In this document: in pieces, positions 9,762 through 19,528 of the stretch
Layout of the letters: each line of letters begins with the position of its first letter
Position numbering within the stretch: position 1 is the stretch's first letter
Source: Lucinisca nassula
Lineage: Eukaryota > Mollusca > Bivalvia > Lucinida > Lucinidae
Assembly (NCBI GenBank): GCA_963580285.1
Contig: OY757011.1
Span: 205,423,644 to 205,487,643 of the forward strand
Reading direction: 5' to 3'
Length of the DNA stretch: 64,000 bases
Program-made: the position numbers and the translations under genes
The notes under the pieces: model-generated
Seen by the model: only the letters and a program-made list of their open reading frames with translations
What the model was told of the DNA's origin: nothing
Database searches by the model: none

Positions 9762-9962
9762 TGGGTAGTTTATACGTTTTGTCCTTTTGGAACATTGATT
9801 GCACTCTGGAAGTTAGAAAACATTTGAAGGTCACTGATGAGGCCTAACTGTCGGCCGAAACTAACAGGTCTGGCCGATAAAAACTGGTACACTTAATACC
9901 TTTCAGTTCTGTGATGTATTCCTTGCTTCCGAATGATAAGGCTTTCATAGAACACTTTTAAG
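9762..9962 (+). repeat. Dispersed 'ggccgaaactaacaggtct' module, copy 3
   Basis: Same module as 600-798, with an extra 'ctgtcggccgaaactaacag' variant. It directly follows the LINE C-terminus, which fits a LINE 3' tail. Confidence 0.65.
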
Positions 9963-10044
9963 ATGTCATTTAAATTCAATGTCGAGTAAAAGTACTACAA
10001 TATTTGGAAGCGATGTCTCTAAAATTCCTTTGTGTTGACGGGAA

Positions 10045-10125
10045 AACACACACACGCACGCACGCGCACGCACGTACGTGTTGACGGGAAAGCACACACA
10101 CACGCACGCACGCACACACACTCAC
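10045..10125. repeat. CA/CG-rich microsatellite cluster
   Basis: 'acacacacacgcacgcacg' tracts on both sides of a repeated 'cgtgttgacgggaaa' motif. Confidence 0.85.
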
Positions 10126-10550
10126 ATATTTCTTCTGTCATTCGTCCATTATGAAAGTCAACAAGGAGAGAATTGAGAATGAATACTTTTCTGCCTTTGC
10201 GTCTTTCAGCAAAAGTTTGTGTCGAATATTGATAATAACAAATATGGCCAATACTTTGCGATCATTTTCGACCTTCCACAACTGTTTGGCAGCATCTGCC
10301 GCCGTCTCGTTTGCACAGATTAACGGAGGCGTTGCTGAAATAATTGATTAAAGACTCCAAATTAAATTGTCCCGGTAGACAGACCTAATATAGACGACTT
10401 TTGTAGTGTAAATGCGAGATAAAATATTTAACACCCGATACATATTATAGGAAATGTTCACTTGCTATATTTACGACCGTTTCGTCCGAGTCTCCTTTCT
10501 TACAAGACAATAAAACTAGCAAAGCTACTTCAGGACCTGATCGAATCAGA
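10126..10550. other. Unassigned stretch
   Basis: A 66-codon frame at 10,151-10,351 has no recognised motif and no related copy. Nothing else was seen. Confidence 0.35.
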
Positions 10551-11365
10551 ACCTAAACATCAACCCAAACGTCAACCCAAACATCAGCCCAAACATCAAC
10601 CCAAACATCAGCACAAACATCAGCCCAAACATCAACCCAAACATCAACCGTAATATCAGCCCAAACATCAACATTAACATCAACCCAAACATCAACCCAA
10701 ATATCAGCCCAAACATCAACCCAAACATCAACCCAATCATCAACCCAAACATCAGCACAAACATCAGCCCAAACGTCAACCCAAACATCAGCCCAAACAC
10801 CAATCCAAACATCAGCCCAAACATCAGCCCAAACATCAACCCAAACATCAGCCCCAACATCAACCCAAACATCAGCACAAACATCAGCCCAAACATCAAC
10901 CCAAACATCAACCGTAATATCAGCCCAAACATCAACCCAAACATCAACATTAACATCAACCCAAACATCAACCCAAATATCAGCCCAAACATCAACCCAA
11001 ACATCAACCCAATCATCAACCCAAACATCAGCACAAACATCAGCCCAAACATCAACCCAAACATCAGCCCAAACACCAATCCAAACATCAGCCCAAACAT
11101 CAGCCCAAACATCAACCCAAACATCAGCCTAAACATCAACCCAAACAGCAGCCCAACCATCAACCCAAACAGCAACCCAAACATCAAGCTAAACATCAAC
11201 CCAAACATCAACCAAAACATCAACCCAAACATCAACCCAAACATCAGCCCAAACATCAACCCAAACGTCAACATTAACTTCAACCCAAACATCAACCCAA
11301 ACATCCGCCGATACATCAGCCCAAACATCAACCCAAACATCATCATCAACCCAAACATCAACGGA
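10551..11365. repeat. 12-bp satellite with 264-bp higher-order repeat
   Basis: About 68 units of 'aaacatcaaccc' / 'aaacatcagccc'. Because 12 is a multiple of 3, both strands stay open: (KHQP)n forward, and a 292-codon (FGLM)n frame reverse (11,424-10,546). Neither looks like a gene. The variant string 'accgtaatatcagcc' occurs at 10,647 and 10,911, and the variants after it repeat in the same order, giving a 264-bp (22-unit) period. Confidence 0.9.
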
Positions 11366-11437
11366 AAGACGGACAAACCCATCTTCGCAAACAACACAAT
11401 TACAGGGGACTGGTAGATTCTCACGCCTTGAAAATAC

Positions 11438-11826
11438 CATCACGAAAATACGCCTATATAATCTGACCCAATTGAACCCCACTTTATATCGTCAAACTGG
11501 GGTTGACAGGGGTAAACCTTATTTTTCTTATTTCTGCTCTAAAATATAGATTGTGGGTACTCCTTAGAACTGCCTCATGTTTCTTATTTCTGCTCTAAAA
11601 TATAGATTGTGGGTACTCCGTAGAACTGCCTCATCGAAACAGTTCTAAGGAGTTGCTCTAAATATTGATTGTGGATACTCCGTAGAACTGCCGCATCGAG
11701 GCAGTTCTAAGGAGTACCCACAATCTATATTTTAGAGCAGAAATAAGAAAAATATGACAATTTTTCAACGTAAATTTTCATTTTATAAAAGTAACAAGGT
11801 ATTTGTATAGGCGTGTTTTTGTACTG
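11438..11826. mobile_element. Fold-back element, type B, with expanded centre
   Basis: Ends 'catcacgaaaatacgcctat' and 'tataggcgtgtttttgtactg'. The block 'tgctctaaaatatagattgt...ccgtagaactgcctc' is present three times before the final inverted arm. The core reads 'ctccttagaactgcc' rather than 'ctcgttagaaccgcc', and both arms carry the change. Confidence 0.8.
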
Positions 11827-12144
11827 TGGTCCAGTGTGATAGACTGAAAGTGGATCCTTGTTTTATGTGCTGTTATTATTTGGTGTATCATGAATGAGAG
11901 GTGTAAGGTAATTGTGTGGGTTCCTGATGATTGCCTTCATTCCGATTTCGACAGCATTTTGAGACACAAGCCGAAATAAGTGAATCTTGGACAGAAATTG
12001 TCAGTATAGCGGTGAAGCGTTCTCTTCAGAGTATTTATATTCTGTATGCATTTGTCAACTGCAGGATGTGTTAGTTGTTTGGGCATTGTTATTACCTCAT
12101 TTAGTCATGAAAAAGATAGGGACCATTACATAACACGCCCATGC
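11827..12144. other. Unassigned stretch
   Basis: Nothing recognised. Confidence 0.35.
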
Positions 12145-12480
12145 ACTAAATTCGACGGAGCACGAGCTCGATGTGGGCATGCGTTGTCGTCTTGGAATTT
12201 GGTCTACGTAACGCTGGTCAGTCAAGTTACCATGATTGTTCAAGGGAACTTGACTGGCCAGCGTTACGTAGACCAAATTTTACGCCCAGTGGTTGTCCCA
12301 TTCGCCCGGCGCATTGGTGGGAACTTCGAGTTCCAAGACGACAACGCACGCCCACAACGAGCCCGTGTTGCCGTCGAATGTCTGTGACAACAAGGTGTAT
12401 GGACACTGCCGTGACCAGCCAAATCCCCCGATATGTCGCCGATTGAGCACATTTGGGATGTCTTGGGTCGCTCATGGTTG
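12145..12480 (+). pseudogene. Tc1-like transposase remnant with inverted duplication
   Basis: From about 12,240 one frame reads GNLTGQRYVDQIL, then FQDDNARPQRARV, then SPDMSPIEHIWDVLGR. These match the C-terminal half of Tc1/mariner DDE transposases. The second Asp lies in DDNA and the Glu in PIEH, 34 residues apart, as in DD34E enzymes. Two in-frame TGA codons lie between. The first Asp and the DNA-binding half are missing. At 12,155-12,235 an inverted copy of parts of the same sequence occurs ('ggtctacgtaacgctggtca' against 'tggccagcgttacgtagacc'), which explains overlapping frames on both strands. No TIRs of the parent element were found. Confidence 0.8.
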
Positions 12481-13300
12481 TTTGAGTTATCTCCCCTTCC
12501 AATAAAATAGAATCACTACCTTGTGATGGCCACATCTCCAATACTCTTTGAGATATATTGATTGTACTTGGTACAGTTGTACATGGGGTCAAGCAGGAGT
12601 GTCATGTGCAATAACCACGACTCTGGGTGCCCTGGTTTTTGTATTATCTATCCTGACAATATAACCTTGTGATGGCCATAATTCCAATACCCTTTGAGAT
12701 ATATTGATGGTACTTGGCACAATTGTATACAAGATGGAGACGGCGCTTGATGCCTAAGAGCCACAACTCTTGGTGCTATGGTATTTGAGTTATCTCCCCT
12801 TCCAATATAACAGTATGACCACATTGTGATCACCGCACCTTCAATACTCTTTGAGACATATTGGTGGTACTTGATGCAGATGCACGTGAGGTTAAGCAGG
12901 CGTTTCATGCTCTGGATGCTCTGCTTTTTTAGTAATCTCCCCTGACAATTCTTGTGATGGCCATAACTCCAACACACTTTGAGATATATTGAAGGAACTT
13001 GGCACAATTGTAAACAAGGTACAGAAGGGGTGTCAGGTGTAAGAACCACAACTGTTGGTGCTGTGGTATTTGTGTTATCTACCCTTCCAATATAACAGTA
13101 TGACCAACTTGTGATCAACATATCTCCAATAACCTTTGAGACATATTGATGTTACTTTGTACAGAAATACATGAGCTTAAGCAGGCATGTCATGCGCAAA
13201 CACCTAAATTCTGAGTGCCCTGTTTGTTTTTAGTTATCTCCCCTGACAGTATAATCTTGTGATGGCCATAACTGCAATACTTTTGTGATATATTGCTGGT
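12481..13300. repeat. Tandem array, about 150-bp alternating units
   Basis: About six diverged units built around 'cttgtgatggccataactcc', 'ctttgagatatattgatggt', 'cttggcacaattgta' and 'gttatctccccttccaat'. Alternate units are more alike (period near 290 bp). No coding sense. It adjoins the Tc1 remnant without clear spacer. Confidence 0.8.
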
Positions 13301-13512
13301 TTAATTCTGGTGCACTTTCTATTGGTGAACAATCTTCTAAAAGCCATATTGGCTTTTGGTCGGGGATTTGCCATCTCTTCCGATGGCTATTTTTTGTATA
13401 GCAGCGTATTATCCGTTACTGAAAGACAAGAGTTTGTTGTTATAAATTGTTTAGTATGTACAGTTCTTCTAGAAGTAACTATTTTACGCGATATTACCAT
13501 TTGTGAACGTTG
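13301..13512. other. Unassigned stretch
   Basis: Short frame at 13,310-13,522 without recognised features. Confidence 0.3.
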
Positions 13513-14156
13513 CATGACGTAAACAGGAAACAACATACCCCTAAACCTTACTTTACATAGAGAAAACTGGGGTTTACGGGGTATGCATTATTTTTCTTAT
13601 TTTTACCCAAGACATAGGACCGGCCTCGGTAGCTCAGTCGGATGCGCATCTGACTGGTGTCCAGGAGGACGCGAGTGCAATACCTGCCGGGGTCGGCAAC
13701 AATCTTTCTCGGAGATTGATCACGATTTTTTTTCTACGGTCATTCTCTCCTTTCCGCTTATTCAAGAATGGCAGTTGTCAGTTTCGGGCGAAGGAATGTG
13801 CACTGTACTGGTTAACCGCTAACGTATAAGCCTGCCCTGAAATGTGTGGATAGGTAAACTGACCGGCTCAAAATGACCAAAACTAGTGTTGACTCGGCCG
13901 TTAAACTCCGATACAAACAAAACAAAAACCAAGGCATATGTTGAGGTTACTCGTTAGAGCTGCCTCAATGTTCTAACGAGCACCCATAAAGACATGGGTT
14001 GTAGTTACACGTTAGAACTGCGAGGCAGTTCTAACGAGCAGTCACGAACTATGTTTGGTGTATAAGTAAGAAAAATACGAAAAAATCGCATCAGAAAGTG
14101 ATCATCTTGTAGATATGAAAGGATGCTCCATGTCACAAGGGTGTGTTTGCGTATGG
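13513..14156. mobile_element. Fold-back element, type C, split by a SINE
   Basis: Left part 13,513-13,618 ('catgacgtaaacaggaaac' to 'acccaagacatagg') and right part 13,930-14,156 (from 'ccaaggcatatgttgagg' to 'gtgtgtttgcgtatgg'). The right part holds two successive hairpins, 'ctcgttagagctgcctc...gttctaacgag' and 'cacgttagaactgcgaggcagttctaacgag'. Confidence 0.75.
13619..13929 (+). mobile_element. tRNA-headed SINE (family 1), full-length-looking copy
   Basis: The tRNA-like head at 13,622-13,695 has A box 'tagctcagtcgg' (13,630-13,641) and a worn B box 'gagtgcaatac'. The body contains 'cattctctcctttccgctta' and 'ttaaccgctaacgtataagc'. The tail is A-rich, 'gatacaaacaaaacaaaaa'. It sits inside a fold-back element, flanked by 'aagacatagg' and 'aaggcatatg', a likely worn target duplication. 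The head would be a Pol III promoter; no functional tRNA is claimed. Confidence 0.85.
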
Positions 14157-14163
14157 AAAGGGA

Positions 14164-14590
14164 AAATCGGTCCATTGCGGAACGTTGCTTAGCTACATTG
14201 ACTTGTAGGGTTTCCATTAGGGTCTAGTTGTTTCATGTTTGTGCTACCTTCCCTTTGATGTCTCTGATGGCAGCTGTGGGTAAATTGTATCGATTTCTGA
14301 TCATTGCCTTCACTTCTGTTTTGCGAGTCAATGATTTCATGGTGGAACCTTGCTTAGCTAGATAGCCATGTAATTGATTCCATTGTGGAACCTTGCTTAG
14401 CTAAATAGATTGTAAGATTGGAACCTTGCTTAGATAAATAAACTTGTAAGTCATTGATTCCATTGCGGAACCTTGCTTAGCTACATAAATTGTAATATTG
14501 GAACCTTGCTTAGCTACATAGACTTGTCAGTCATTGATTCAATTGTGGAACCTTGCTTAGCTACATGGATTCTAAGATTGGAACCTAATG
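14164..14590. repeat. Minisatellite, alternating about 47- and 35-bp units
   Basis: Units contain 'tggaaccttgcttagctaca', alternating 'tagacttgtaagtcattgat' and 'attgtaagattggaacc' spacers, for a composite period near 82 bp. One unit at 14,170-14,207 is separated from the rest by a PLE tail insertion. Confidence 0.85.
14208..14333 (+). repeat. Short PLE 3'-end fragment inserted in the minisatellite
   Basis: Runs from 'gggtttccattagggtctag' to 'cattgccttcacttctgttt', only the last 125 bp or so of the PLE 3' UTR. It breaks a minisatellite unit between 'acttgta' and 'gtcaatgat'. Confidence 0.8.
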
Positions 14591-14879
14591 GCGCCGGGTG
14601 AGCATCAGGATGAGGAAATGAAGACCCAGACAATGGATGTCTGAGGGGTTGTTTATATACAACGAAAAAGGGTGTCCTACAAACAAACAGACACGATTGA
14701 CAATATACTATCTACAGGACAACACAAATGGTTACTGCTTAATCTTTTCAGCAGTACATATATATAATCCACCTTCATTAACATGGATGAATGACAGCGC
14801 TTACATTACAGGACAATATGCACAGAAAACAGTGAATGACAGGACACACTCTGCTGGCATGGTTTGGTTTTGTTGTACG
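14591..14879. other. Unassigned stretch
   Basis: A frame from 14,637 continues into the SINE at 14,880 and is not a supported gene. Nothing else was seen. Confidence 0.35.
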
Positions 14880-15080
14880 ACCCTTTCAAGATTATTTCAC
14901 TCATATCGAGCAAACCCCCAATCAGGTGGGCGAAAACCGGAGTACCTAGAGAAAAACCACCGGACCTTCCGTTGCTGAACTTGGCGTCTCACATATGACC
15001 TGAGCGAGGCTCGAACCACAGTGGTGAGAGACCTAATGATCAAAAGTCAGCGCTCTTAGCCACCAGGTCACAGAGGCCTG
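14880..15080 (-). mobile_element. tRNA-headed SINE (family 3)
   Basis: On the minus strand the head begins at about 15,079 with 'ggcctctgtgacctggtggctaa' (A-box-like) and has B box 'ggttcgagcct' (inverse at 15,007-15,017). The body contains the inverse of 'ggcgaaaaccggagtaccta', a string familiar from invertebrate SINE bodies. The left boundary is approximate. Confidence 0.7.
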
Positions 15081-15460
15081 TCCTCTGCTAGGATAAAATG
15101 CATGGATGAGTGGGGATTTTGGGTTGTTAATACATCCGTATAGGCCCCCAAACCAGATGTAAGGTTGACAATGAAAATGGCAGTTTGGTGGGGAAACTCC
15201 GATTCATGTGAAGAATTTCATGGCAATGAAATTCCCACACAGGCCGAGTACATTGGAACTTACTACAGCACTCAAAAAAAGCTATATAATAAGCTAGACA
15301 AGCGACCTTCGCAGCTTATACTGCATTATTTTAAGTGCAAACAATATGGCGGAAATTCAAAAGTTGAGCATGAGCAAGAGCGGTAATATGTAGCTAAAGC
15401 AAAATGGCAAATTATGAAATATGCTCAATGTTCAGAATAAAGAACTAAGGACTAAATAAT
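15081..15460. other. Unassigned stretch
   Basis: A 73-codon frame at 15,165-15,386 shows no known motif. Nothing else was seen. Confidence 0.35.
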
Positions 15461-16266
15461 AGAATAAACAGGTTACAGAACAAAAAATTCATACCTGGCT
15501 ATGACATCTTCAAATTATATCAATATAAGACAATGACTGTCTATGAGTTGAATAGTGCCTGAATGAGCAAGTGAACTGCTCGCAAGACCTTCTTCAGTCC
15601 AACTGATTTCAGGCGGTAAAATTGGTGGTGCGAAGTGAGCAAAAGGTCACATGCGGGGTTAGAGAGTTACAATAGCCAACCATACAAAAGCATTCACCCT
15701 GGCAACGCTCAAAACATTAAAGTAATAGGTAAAAACAAGAATTTTACCGATAAATGTGGTAGGTGTACAGGTGTCAAATTTTTGCAGCAAGGTCACGGAC
15801 GAAAAAGATAGACTAGTAACCTTACTGCCGTGTATCTGAAACACGACAACTAAAAAGCGAACCGTACCGATAAACTACATCTATGCCATTCTCCCCATGT
15901 CAGGGAAAATGTCTCCTGACATTTCCAAATGCTATGTAAGTACACAGACAATAGCTGAGTGTAATACAATGTCATACAATAAATAAATTTATCACATCTT
16001 GCTTTTTATTTACAATGCTATTCAAATTTGTGAAGTGATTGCTTCTGGAAGAAGCACAACATGCAGAAATAAATTGCTGCACAATTCACTGCACAGTTCA
16101 ATGCACAATGCACCATTCAATGCTCAATGCACAATTCAATGCACAACACATAGAAAATGAGACATTATAATTTGTGTCGTGCAAAACTGAATATATCATT
16201 CAAATAAACTACACTCAGTATATTGTTGTGTATTTAAAAACAATGCAGAAAAGAATCCATATGACA
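15461..16266 (-). mobile_element. Putative LTR region of a Ty3/Gypsy element (outer end not fixed)
   Basis: On the minus strand the polypurine tract ACAGGGGAGA (inverse of 16,267-16,276) is followed at once by TGTCATATGG, the usual PPT-LTR arrangement, just downstream of a Gypsy-like polyprotein end. The sequence to the left would be the 3' LTR. Its outer end is not visible to me, and 15,461 is only a guess. It contains a short repeat of 'caatgcacaattcaatgcac' at 16,080-16,150. Confidence 0.4.
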
Positions 16267-16327
16267 TCTCCCCTGTATATATATATTAAAAAATCAGAAT
16301 CTCCAATATTTAATTATAATAAAAAAA

Positions 16328-16735
16328 CTAAACAAACCACTCCTGTAACTTAGTATAATCGACAGTATGTTGACCCATGAGCCAATCTCCATAACGATCT
16401 GGCGGAAGACGCACACGACCAGAACGTCTGGGCTGAGGAGTAGTAACAAGTGATGGAGATTGAGTATATCCAGATGGGATACTTGTGAGAAATAGATTGA
16501 TTGCTTTCGCCTGGCACACTCGTATCTCCACCACCTCTATACGAAACAGTACTTCTACCCAAATTTGAAGAATCCCTGCCAGAACCGGCTGACTGAGTAA
16601 TATTTCCAGTTTCAACAATACTGGAGGTGTTATCGAAACTGGAAACACTGACAGAGCTGAGAAGTTTCATTCTTGCAGGAATAATGTACTTGCCCGATGA
16701 CTGGAAAGCAGACTCTGACTGGTAAGAATCTGATT
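16328..16735 (-). pseudogene. Ty3/Gypsy-type polyprotein C-terminal remnant
   Basis: The minus-strand frame ending at 16,328 reads PQPRRSGRVRLPPDRYGDWL near its end. The RRSGR-(V/I)-R-x-PPxRYGDW pattern is common at the C-terminus of Gypsy polyproteins, after the integrase. Upstream, a serine-rich stretch (SSFDNTSSIVETGN) reads in a neighbouring frame, so one frameshift separates the two. Integrase core residues are not present. It is followed by a PPT and a TG start, which supports LTR-element identity. On its upstream side it ends at a PLE tail (16,764). Confidence 0.6.
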
Positions 16736-16763
16736 CCTTAGTATGTGCATGTATAATGGAATA

Positions 16764-17000
16764 GTAAATCGATACAATTAACCCACAGCTCCCACCAGAG
16801 ACACCAAAGGGAAAGAAACACAAACATGAAACAACAGACCCTAATGGAAACACAAATAGCGGAAAGCCAAAAGGACAGTTACTTTCCCACAAAATGGCCA
16901 AAAGGCTATCCAAAAGAAAACATTGTATGCGACACAAACACCCAAAGACAAACCATAACCAAAATAAACCGCAACAGAAGAACCGCCTTGGAACGTTTAG
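16764..17000 (-). repeat. 5'-truncated PLE 3' UTR
   Basis: Reverse tail from 'aaatcgatacaattaaccca' to 'agaagaaccgccttggaacg'. Confidence 0.8.
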
Positions 17001-17002
17001 GG

Positions 17003-17031
17003 TTTACCCTAACCCTAGCCCTTACCCATAA
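17003..17031. repeat. Short telomere-like (CCCTAA)-type run
   Basis: 'taccctaaccctagcccttaccc' contains about three degenerate CCCTAA units. Too short to be telomeric; probably chance or a junction scar. Confidence 0.4.
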
Positions 17032-17178
17032 ACCTTCGATCTAAGCCACGGACATTAAAGAATGCCATTATAATTGAAACTATGAAATAAAATGAAGGCA
17101 ATGATCAGAAATCCATACCATTGCCATAAAACGTCGGTCTAAGCCACAGACAGTTAAGAACGGCATTATAATTGAAAC
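17028..17178. repeat. Direct duplication with PLE end between
   Basis: 'tctaagccac(g/a)gaca' followed by 'g(a/c)cattataattgaaac' occurs at 17,040-17,079 and 17,137-17,178. Between them lies 'aaataaaatgaaggcaatgatcag', the terminal 35 bp of a PLE tail (minus). Confidence 0.6.
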
Positions 17179-17290
17179 ATGACCATTGGTAAGCCAACCT
17201 AACAGCCATTTCGCCATACCATTAAACCCGCCAGGCAGCTTGATAGAACCGCCAGAAATGTATGCAGAAATTCAATGCAGTAGTTAGTGT

Positions 17291-17499
17291 TCGTTACGAA
17301 AATATGCCTGTACAAATACATAGTAAATTTTACCGCCGAAAACAAACGAAAACTTTAAGATGAAAAATTGTGATATTTTTCTTGTTTCTGCTTAGAGAAG
17401 AAAAACGAAAAATAAGGTTTACTGATGTAAACCCCCGTTTTTTCTATATAAAAGTGGGTTTCGAGTGGGTCAGAATTATATAGGCGTGTTTTAGTGATG
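17291..17499. mobile_element. Fold-back element, type B, centre deleted
   Basis: Ends 'cgttacgaaaatatgcctgt' and 'ataggcgtgttttagtgatg'. Inner arms meet at 'tttctgcttagagaagaaaaacg', so the core palindrome and part of each arm are gone. Confidence 0.75.
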
Positions 17500-17844
17500 C
17501 ATTTATTATTCTTAAATTGCATGTCTATTTATTGTCAACTTGCATGCTAAACCAATCTCGTGACATTTAAAATTATAAGTTTACTTAAAAAGCATGTTGA
17601 CAGGAAATTAAAGACGAGAAACAAAATAGAAAAAAAAATATCTAGCAAAATGTCTAGCCGCATCAAGCAATCTTTTAACATTTCATAATGTAGTTTTTGT
17701 CATATAAGCTATAGAGGAAGTGCACAAGATAAGTATAGAAGGTCAGATGCACCTGCCAGTCCTGTATGGCGCAGTGCAAGAAAAACAAACAAACTCAAAT
17801 GTAAATTAAATTGGACATGTATAGATTAGTAATATAATGAATTC
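17500..17844. other. Unassigned AT-rich stretch
   Basis: Nothing recognised. Confidence 0.35.
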
Positions 17845-18253
17845 CATATAGAAGTAAAGGCAATGATCTGGAATCGATACAATTAACCAACAGCTCCCAT
17901 CAGAGACACCAAATGGAAAGAAACACAAACATAAAACAAATGCACCATAATGGAAGCACCAATAGCGGAAAACAAAAACAAAATGGCCATTTGGCTGTCC
18001 AAAACAAAATAATGTAAGCCCGCATTGGAACGGTCAGTGAAACGAATTCCACTGGGAGATGGGGCTTAAATGATTTTACGTGGCCACAATCCTCGCCCAT
18101 CCTTTCGTCGCAATTTAGAAAAATGATTGGCTCAGTCCGCACCAAGCCCTCCTAACTCATCAATGCAAGATCTCCGTGAACAAAAAAAAAATCAAACAAT
18201 CAAAGAGATGAAAAAACGGCGAGGACTCAACAGCAAGAAACCACTGTATTGCT
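17845..18253 (-). repeat. PLE 3' UTR, first of a tandem pair
   Basis: Reverse tail from 'tatagaagtaaaggcaatga' to 'ccactgtattgctggag', with an internal deletion over 'acagttactttccc' and the 'ggtttgtctttg' part. Confidence 0.8.
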
Positions 18254-18282
18254 GGAGAGAATTTAAAACCAATAGTTACACT

Positions 18283-18575
18283 CCGATGGCAACATCAATA
18301 GCGGAAAGCCAAAAGGACAGTTATTTTCCCACAAAATGGCCAATAGGCTATCCAAAATAAAATAATATAAACGACACAAACACCCAAAGACAAACCATAA
18401 CAAAAAGAAAACCGCGACAGAAGAACCGCCTTGGAACGGTCAGCGGAAACGAATTCCACTGGCGTTGGGGGTGGGCTGCTTAAATCGATTTTACGTGGCC
18501 ACAATCCCCGCCCTTACTTCCGTCGCGATTAAGACAAATATTTTTTTCAGTCCGCATGAAGTCCTCCAATGCGGT
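18283..18575 (-). repeat. PLE 3' UTR, second of a tandem pair
   Basis: Same orientation as the copy at 17,845. It restarts at 'tggcaacatcaatagcggaa' and ends at 'cagtccgcatgaagtcctcc', so two partial copies lie head to tail, a habit of Penelope-like elements. Confidence 0.8.
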
Positions 18576-18840
18576 CGTTCTTTTGTATTGTCTTATACTC
18601 TTATTTGTTAATTGGCTATGTGCAGTTGGTTCATGTTTGTGCCTCCATGACACTTACTTTCGTTAGGTGACTTGATATGGCTGAGTTCTTTGATTGTGTC
18701 CATTCCTGAGTGACCTTTTATTACTAGTTGAAGGTCCAACCTTCAACCTCTTCTTCCATCGCGGTTTACACAATTTAGCTGGCTGTTCGACTCGCATCTG
18801 GTCCACTGGTTCACCAATGTGTCGTCACGGATACCATAAT
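18576..18840. other. Unassigned stretch
   Basis: Nothing recognised. Confidence 0.3.
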
Positions 18841-19081
18841 TGAGCCAGCGCAAGACAAAACCTACAATAAGACATGTGCGCCCATCGAAGACTCAGATCA
18901 GCCGGCGTATCCATAAAAGTATAACCAGAGACGTCTCTTGCTGCATGAAGGAACATTGGGCCCTTAGCTATCCTTAGGGCGCACAACGAAGACTCTGATC
19001 AGACTGCGCGGATGCGCAGGCAGATTTGAGTCTTCGTTGGGCGCTCATGTCTTATTGTAGGTTTTGTCGTGCGCTGGCTCA
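18841..19081. mobile_element. TIR element with 36-bp arms
   Basis: The left arm begins 'tgagccagcgcaagacaaaa' and the right arm is its inverse over 36 bp (19,046-19,081), with one mismatch. The interior holds the hairpin-like 'gcgcacaacgaagactctga ... gagtcttcgttgggcgct', also seen truncated at 45,050-45,107. No coding capacity. A clear target duplication was not seen. Confidence 0.8.
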
Positions 19082-19528
19082 TATGATATGGATACTTTTC
19101 AAATGCCTTACGGATAAATTCCATACGCCGCAACTTGATGTCGCATATTTTTATACGATCAAGTTTATTTCTAAATCAGAAACTCAAGACGCATGTCTCG
19201 ATTAAATTTTCAATTCTAAGTCCCTCAATAACATGATCTGCACGCACTTAAGCGATTATTATAGGCAGAACACAGTGGGATATCAGTTTGGTTGTTTATA
19301 CGCTACAACACATTTTCAAGTCCACGAGATGCACACCCTTTTTAATCCGATATTTTATAATATACGAATGCAGAAAGGAAGGCAATGAAAAGGGAAGGGG
19401 TATATTATTTATCTCAGGACTATTCCATATCATAGATTTTGGTGCTTGTTACAACCGCCCCGTTGTAACAAGCCACGTTTGGAGGCTAGTTATATTACAC
19501 GCACGGTCTTTGTGCACATAATGATTAA
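19082..19528. other. Unassigned stretch
   Basis: Contains a short palindrome 'gcttgttacaaccgccccgttgtaacaagc' (first 20 bases start at 19,444), possibly a worn fold-back core. Otherwise nothing was recognised. Confidence 0.35.

Noticed and set aside
10546..11424. 292-codon minus-strand frame rich in FGLM
   Set aside because: A 12-bp satellite translated in phase; the other strand is equally open as KHQP repeats.
14637..14978. 113-codon gene
   Set aside because: The C-terminal part is SINE family 3 body; no domain in the remainder.
16350..16937. 195-codon gene on the minus strand
   Set aside because: Its N-terminal third is PLE 3' UTR and the rest is a frame neighbouring the Gypsy remnant; a chance fusion.
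17003..17031. Interstitial telomere
   Set aside because: Only about three degenerate CCCTAA units.
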